Shown here one piece after another: positions 41,673 to 43,397 of a stretch of 43,397 bases of DNA. The DNA lies in contig JBATTK010000170.1 in assembly GCA_049670505.1 (NCBI GenBank), positions 1-43,397 of the forward strand. The letters are read 5' to 3'. The notes beneath the pieces are model-generated. The model was not told the DNA's origin and did not search any database. It worked only from the letters and a program-made list of their open reading frames with translations. Numbering within the stretch: the first letter of the stretch is position 1; every line of letters starts with the position of its first letter. The translations under genes were made by a program, and so were the position numbers. Source of the stretch: JBATTK01 sp049670505 (GTDB lineage: Bacteria; Bacteroidota; Bacteroidia; Flavobacteriales; Flavobacteriaceae).

Positions 41673-42740
41673 TTATCTGTTTTTGCTTAGAAAAGACGCA
41701 ACAAAGTGCTTTCGATATTCGGAAGGTGACTTCCCGTATTCTTCACGAAAAATTTTGGAAAGATAGCTTTTACTGGAGAGGCCTGCCAAATCAACAATTT
41801 CCGACATAGAATACTCCGTATTCAACACAAGGTCCTTTATCAGATCCAAACGGATTTTTTGTATATATTGGTTGACCGTAATCCCGTATAGATTCTGAAA
41901 ACCTTCCTGTAACTTATTGGTATTAAGGCCGACTTCGCCGGCGATATCGCTTACGGTGTCCAGTTCTGAAATTCGGGTTTTGATCAGATGTACCGCCTTT
42001 TCTATCTGCTTAATTTCCGTACGTCTAAGAATGTTTCTTTTCGTGGAATCCTCCAAATCGTCCTCATATTGCAAAATTTGTTGGGTAAGCATTTGGTAGG
42101 CCTTGCCTTCCAGAAAAAGTTTCCTCAAAAAATCCTTACCTTCAAAGGCTTGCATTTCCCTGAACAAGTCTGCCAATTTTAGGCTATAGAAACCATCATG
42201 ATAAAAGGCTTTTTCTGCCTTGATATCATTAAAGAGTTTCTGCAAGTCTTCATCCATAGTGATCAGTTCACACCGTACTTTCTTTTGAAAAGCCTTTCGG
42301 GTGATTTCCAAACTATTGATTACCGTATTGATATTGGCATGAAATCGAAGAATATGGCCATTGAAAAAATCGCTCGCGACAATAGCTTCCTGATATTGGA
42401 TAATCTCATGCATCTCTTCATAATTCTCGAACCTATGTTTTAAGGAACCTTCCAAACAATACAGGAATTTTAAAGGATGTACCTCGTTGACGGTAAAGCG
42501 AAATTCGACATCTTCCTTAAAGCGACAATCATACTGTACTATCCCCATTCCACTGTCGAAATTAATGCCCCTAATATTGCCTTCCCCTATATTTCTCGGA
42601 ATTTCGAGATAGTACTCTCCACAAGATTCACTGTAGGTAGTATTAAAGGCTTTTGAAATATCACTCATCACTTCTGCAATTGGGAGCGAATTTACTTCGA
42701 TGGCTATCACGATTTCCTGTTTTTGATAAGATACGACCAA
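41673..42740 (-). CDS. AraC-family transcriptional regulator
   Basis: About 345-355 aa. The start is not certain: 42740 is TTG and 42710 is GTG (VIAIEVNSLPI), no ATG precedes the conserved IRGINFDSGMGIVQYDCRF. The sensor half (CGEYYLEIPRNIGEGN, FLYCLEGSLKHRFENYEEMH, FFNGHILRFHANINT) is followed by a linker and the two-helix-turn-helix domain: SDIAGEVGLNTNKLQEGFQN and SEIVDLAGLSSKSYLSKIFR, EEYGKSPSEYRK. Different from the two DUF6597-type regulators in the window. Divergent from a small membrane peptide gene. Confidence 0.85.
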   Translation of the reverse strand: MVVSYQKQEIVIAIEVNSLPIAEVMSDISKAFNTTYSESCGEYYLEIPRNIGEGNIRGINFDSGMGIVQYDCRFKEDVEFRFTVNEVHPLKFLYCLEGSLKHRFENYEEMHEIIQYQEAIVASDFFNGHILRFHANINTVINSLEITRKAFQKKVRCELITMDEDLQKLFNDIKAEKAFYHDGFYSLKLADLFREMQAFEGKDFLRKLFLEGKAYQMLTQQILQYEDDLEDSTKRNILRRTEIKQIEKAVHLIKTRISELDTVSDIAGEVGLNTNKLQEGFQNLYGITVNQYIQKIRLDLIKDLVLNTEYSMSEIVDLAGLSSKSYLSKIFREEYGKSPSEYRKHFVASFLSKNR

Positions 42741-42841
42741 GATAAGTTTAATTGATAAATAAAGCGTAAATCCTTACAATTGCGTCAAATTAAATTGGGA
42801 TTTTGTTAAACACATTCTGTTAAATAGATGAGTTTTGCATC

Positions 42842-42958
42842 ATGGAAAATTTAATCTACCTAGTCATCTTGATTAATATGATTTTTGCGGGTTGCGTCAT
42901 CCTCTTCTTGTTTTATAAAAGATTTTGGTCTAGACCAAAACCAAGGTCAAACAACTAA
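42842..42958 (+). CDS. Small single-helix membrane peptide, 38 aa
   Basis: ATG 42842: MENLIYLVILINMIFAGCVI then LFLFYKRFWSRPKPRSNN. One TM helix with a basic tail on the cytoplasmic side. It is the only frame in the 300-bp gap between the AraC gene (divergent, 101 bp) and the DUF1206 gene. No family recognised. Confidence 0.4.
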   Translation: MENLIYLVILINMIFAGCVILFLFYKRFWSRPKPRSNN

Positions 42959-43043
42959 TACAAGTATTTCCTTTATTCACTCAAACTCACTAAACATGGT
43001 ACCTGTAATTATAGGTATGGCGTCCCCCGTGTTCAGATTTCAA

Positions 43044-43397
43044 TCAATCATTAAACTCTTTATATCTGGCCATAGTGAACATATAGATCCCATAGCAGAA
43101 CAATCCAAAAGCTACCGACCCTACGAGCCAAGGCCCTTCGGATTTTTGTCGTAGAAAAGAAAAGGCCTCGGCAGTACCTTTTACTTCTTCGGCACCGGAA
43201 TTGCGTGCGGCTTCAAAGAAGAAATAAGAAACAATACCCACCACAATGCCCCTCGAGATCAAACCTGCATATCCAATCCACTTTATCACCTTTCTTTTAT
43301 TTGGTTCTAATAATTTATTTGAACGAAACTGTTTAAGAAAATCCCCCTTAAAGGCCTTTACCAGTTGAAAAACCGCTTTTATGGCGAGACCTACAGC
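43044..43397 (-). CDS. DUF1206 membrane protein, C-terminal part (5' end outside window)
   Basis: The frame is open from the right edge: AVGLAIKAVFQLVKAFKGDF continues to VIKWIGYAGLISRGIVVGIV, FFFEAARNSGAEEVKGTAEA, FSFLRQKSEGPWLVGSVAFG and LFCYGIYMFTMARYKEFND. The last third with the SRGxV helix, the polar A-E-A loop and the GLxCYGIYMF helix is the repeating DUF1206 unit. Multipass inner-membrane protein, function unknown. 118 codons are visible. Confidence 0.85.
   Translation of the reverse strand, partial: AVGLAIKAVFQLVKAFKGDFLKQFRSNKLLEPNKRKVIKWIGYAGLISRGIVVGIVSYFFFEAARNSGAEEVKGTAEAFSFLRQKSEGPWLVGSVAFGLFCYGIYMFTMARYKEFND

Noticed and set aside
41500..41766. Plus-strand 88-codon frame upstream of and inside the AraC gene
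   Set aside because: It overlaps the AraC 3' end antisense and has no family-like sequence.
43308..43330. A further motif-like match (TTTATTTGAACG)
   Set aside because: It lies inside the DUF1206 coding frame and lacks the ATCG half, so chance similarity is enough.
1..43397. CRISPR arrays, rRNA genes or complete insertion sequences
   Set aside because: No regularly spaced repeats, no rRNA-like sequence and no transposase gene were seen.

Overview
The window reads as chromosomal DNA of a marine Flavobacteriaceae-type Bacteroidetes; genus not determined. Support: low GC, A-rich gene leaders instead of strong Shine-Dalgarno sites, Bacteroidetes-restricted families (DUF4421, DUF2652, PepSY-like lipoproteins, DUF5706/Pycsar-effector-like membrane proteins), and a flavobacterial-type palindromic intergenic repeat. 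Both ends cut genes: a TPR protein at the left edge and a DUF1206 protein at the right edge.

Layout. (1) 0.3-2.1 kb: an island edge with the 3' part of a tRNA, a perfect terminator hairpin, a second copy of the tRNA tail and a broken tyrosine integrase. (2) 2.1-15.3 kb: an accessory region, nearly all on the minus strand, made of small orphan genes, a ParDE toxin-antitoxin pair, secreted proteins, a class III cyclase pseudogene, and an operon of serine recombinase, PIN-like nuclease, cysteine-containing protein and membrane protein. A recurrent ~18-20 bp motif (minus strand AAAGTTCAAATAAACGAT and variants), always in one orientation, sits at the starts and ends of these genes. It suggests modular, cassette-like acquisition. 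(3) 15.4-24.9 kb: an epimerase, a membrane-anchored EEP hydrolase, a 1225-aa lipoprotein fusing a degenerate metallophosphoesterase, a kinase-like module and an Omp85-like barrel, a DUF5706 membrane protein with a degenerate HD-like domain, a free-standing copy of the kinase-like module, and a divergent DUF2652 cyclase-like gene. (4) 24.9-34.1 kb: envelope and stress genes (lmo0937-type, PepSY-like, PAP2, DUF2383, MOSC, FAD/NAD(P) enzyme), DUF4287/DUF5655, DUF1761 and an AraC regulator, with several decayed genes. (5) 34.5-37.9 kb: a second locus with a DUF5706 protein, a secreted CotH-type kinase and a secreted metallophosphoesterase. (6) 38.1-43.4 kb: a pyridine-nucleotide-disulfide oxidoreductase overlapping a YihY/BrkB gene, YqaE/Pmp3, an AraC regulator and small membrane peptides.

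Working together. The strongest candidate for something undescribed is that two loci about 10 kb apart independently combine an exported kinase-like protein, a metallophosphoesterase (one intact-looking, one that has lost its signature residues) and a DUF5706-type membrane protein. This looks like an envelope phosphorylation or signalling module. The second candidate is the one-orientation motif array between two site-specific recombinases. Both rest on motif reading and need homology searches.
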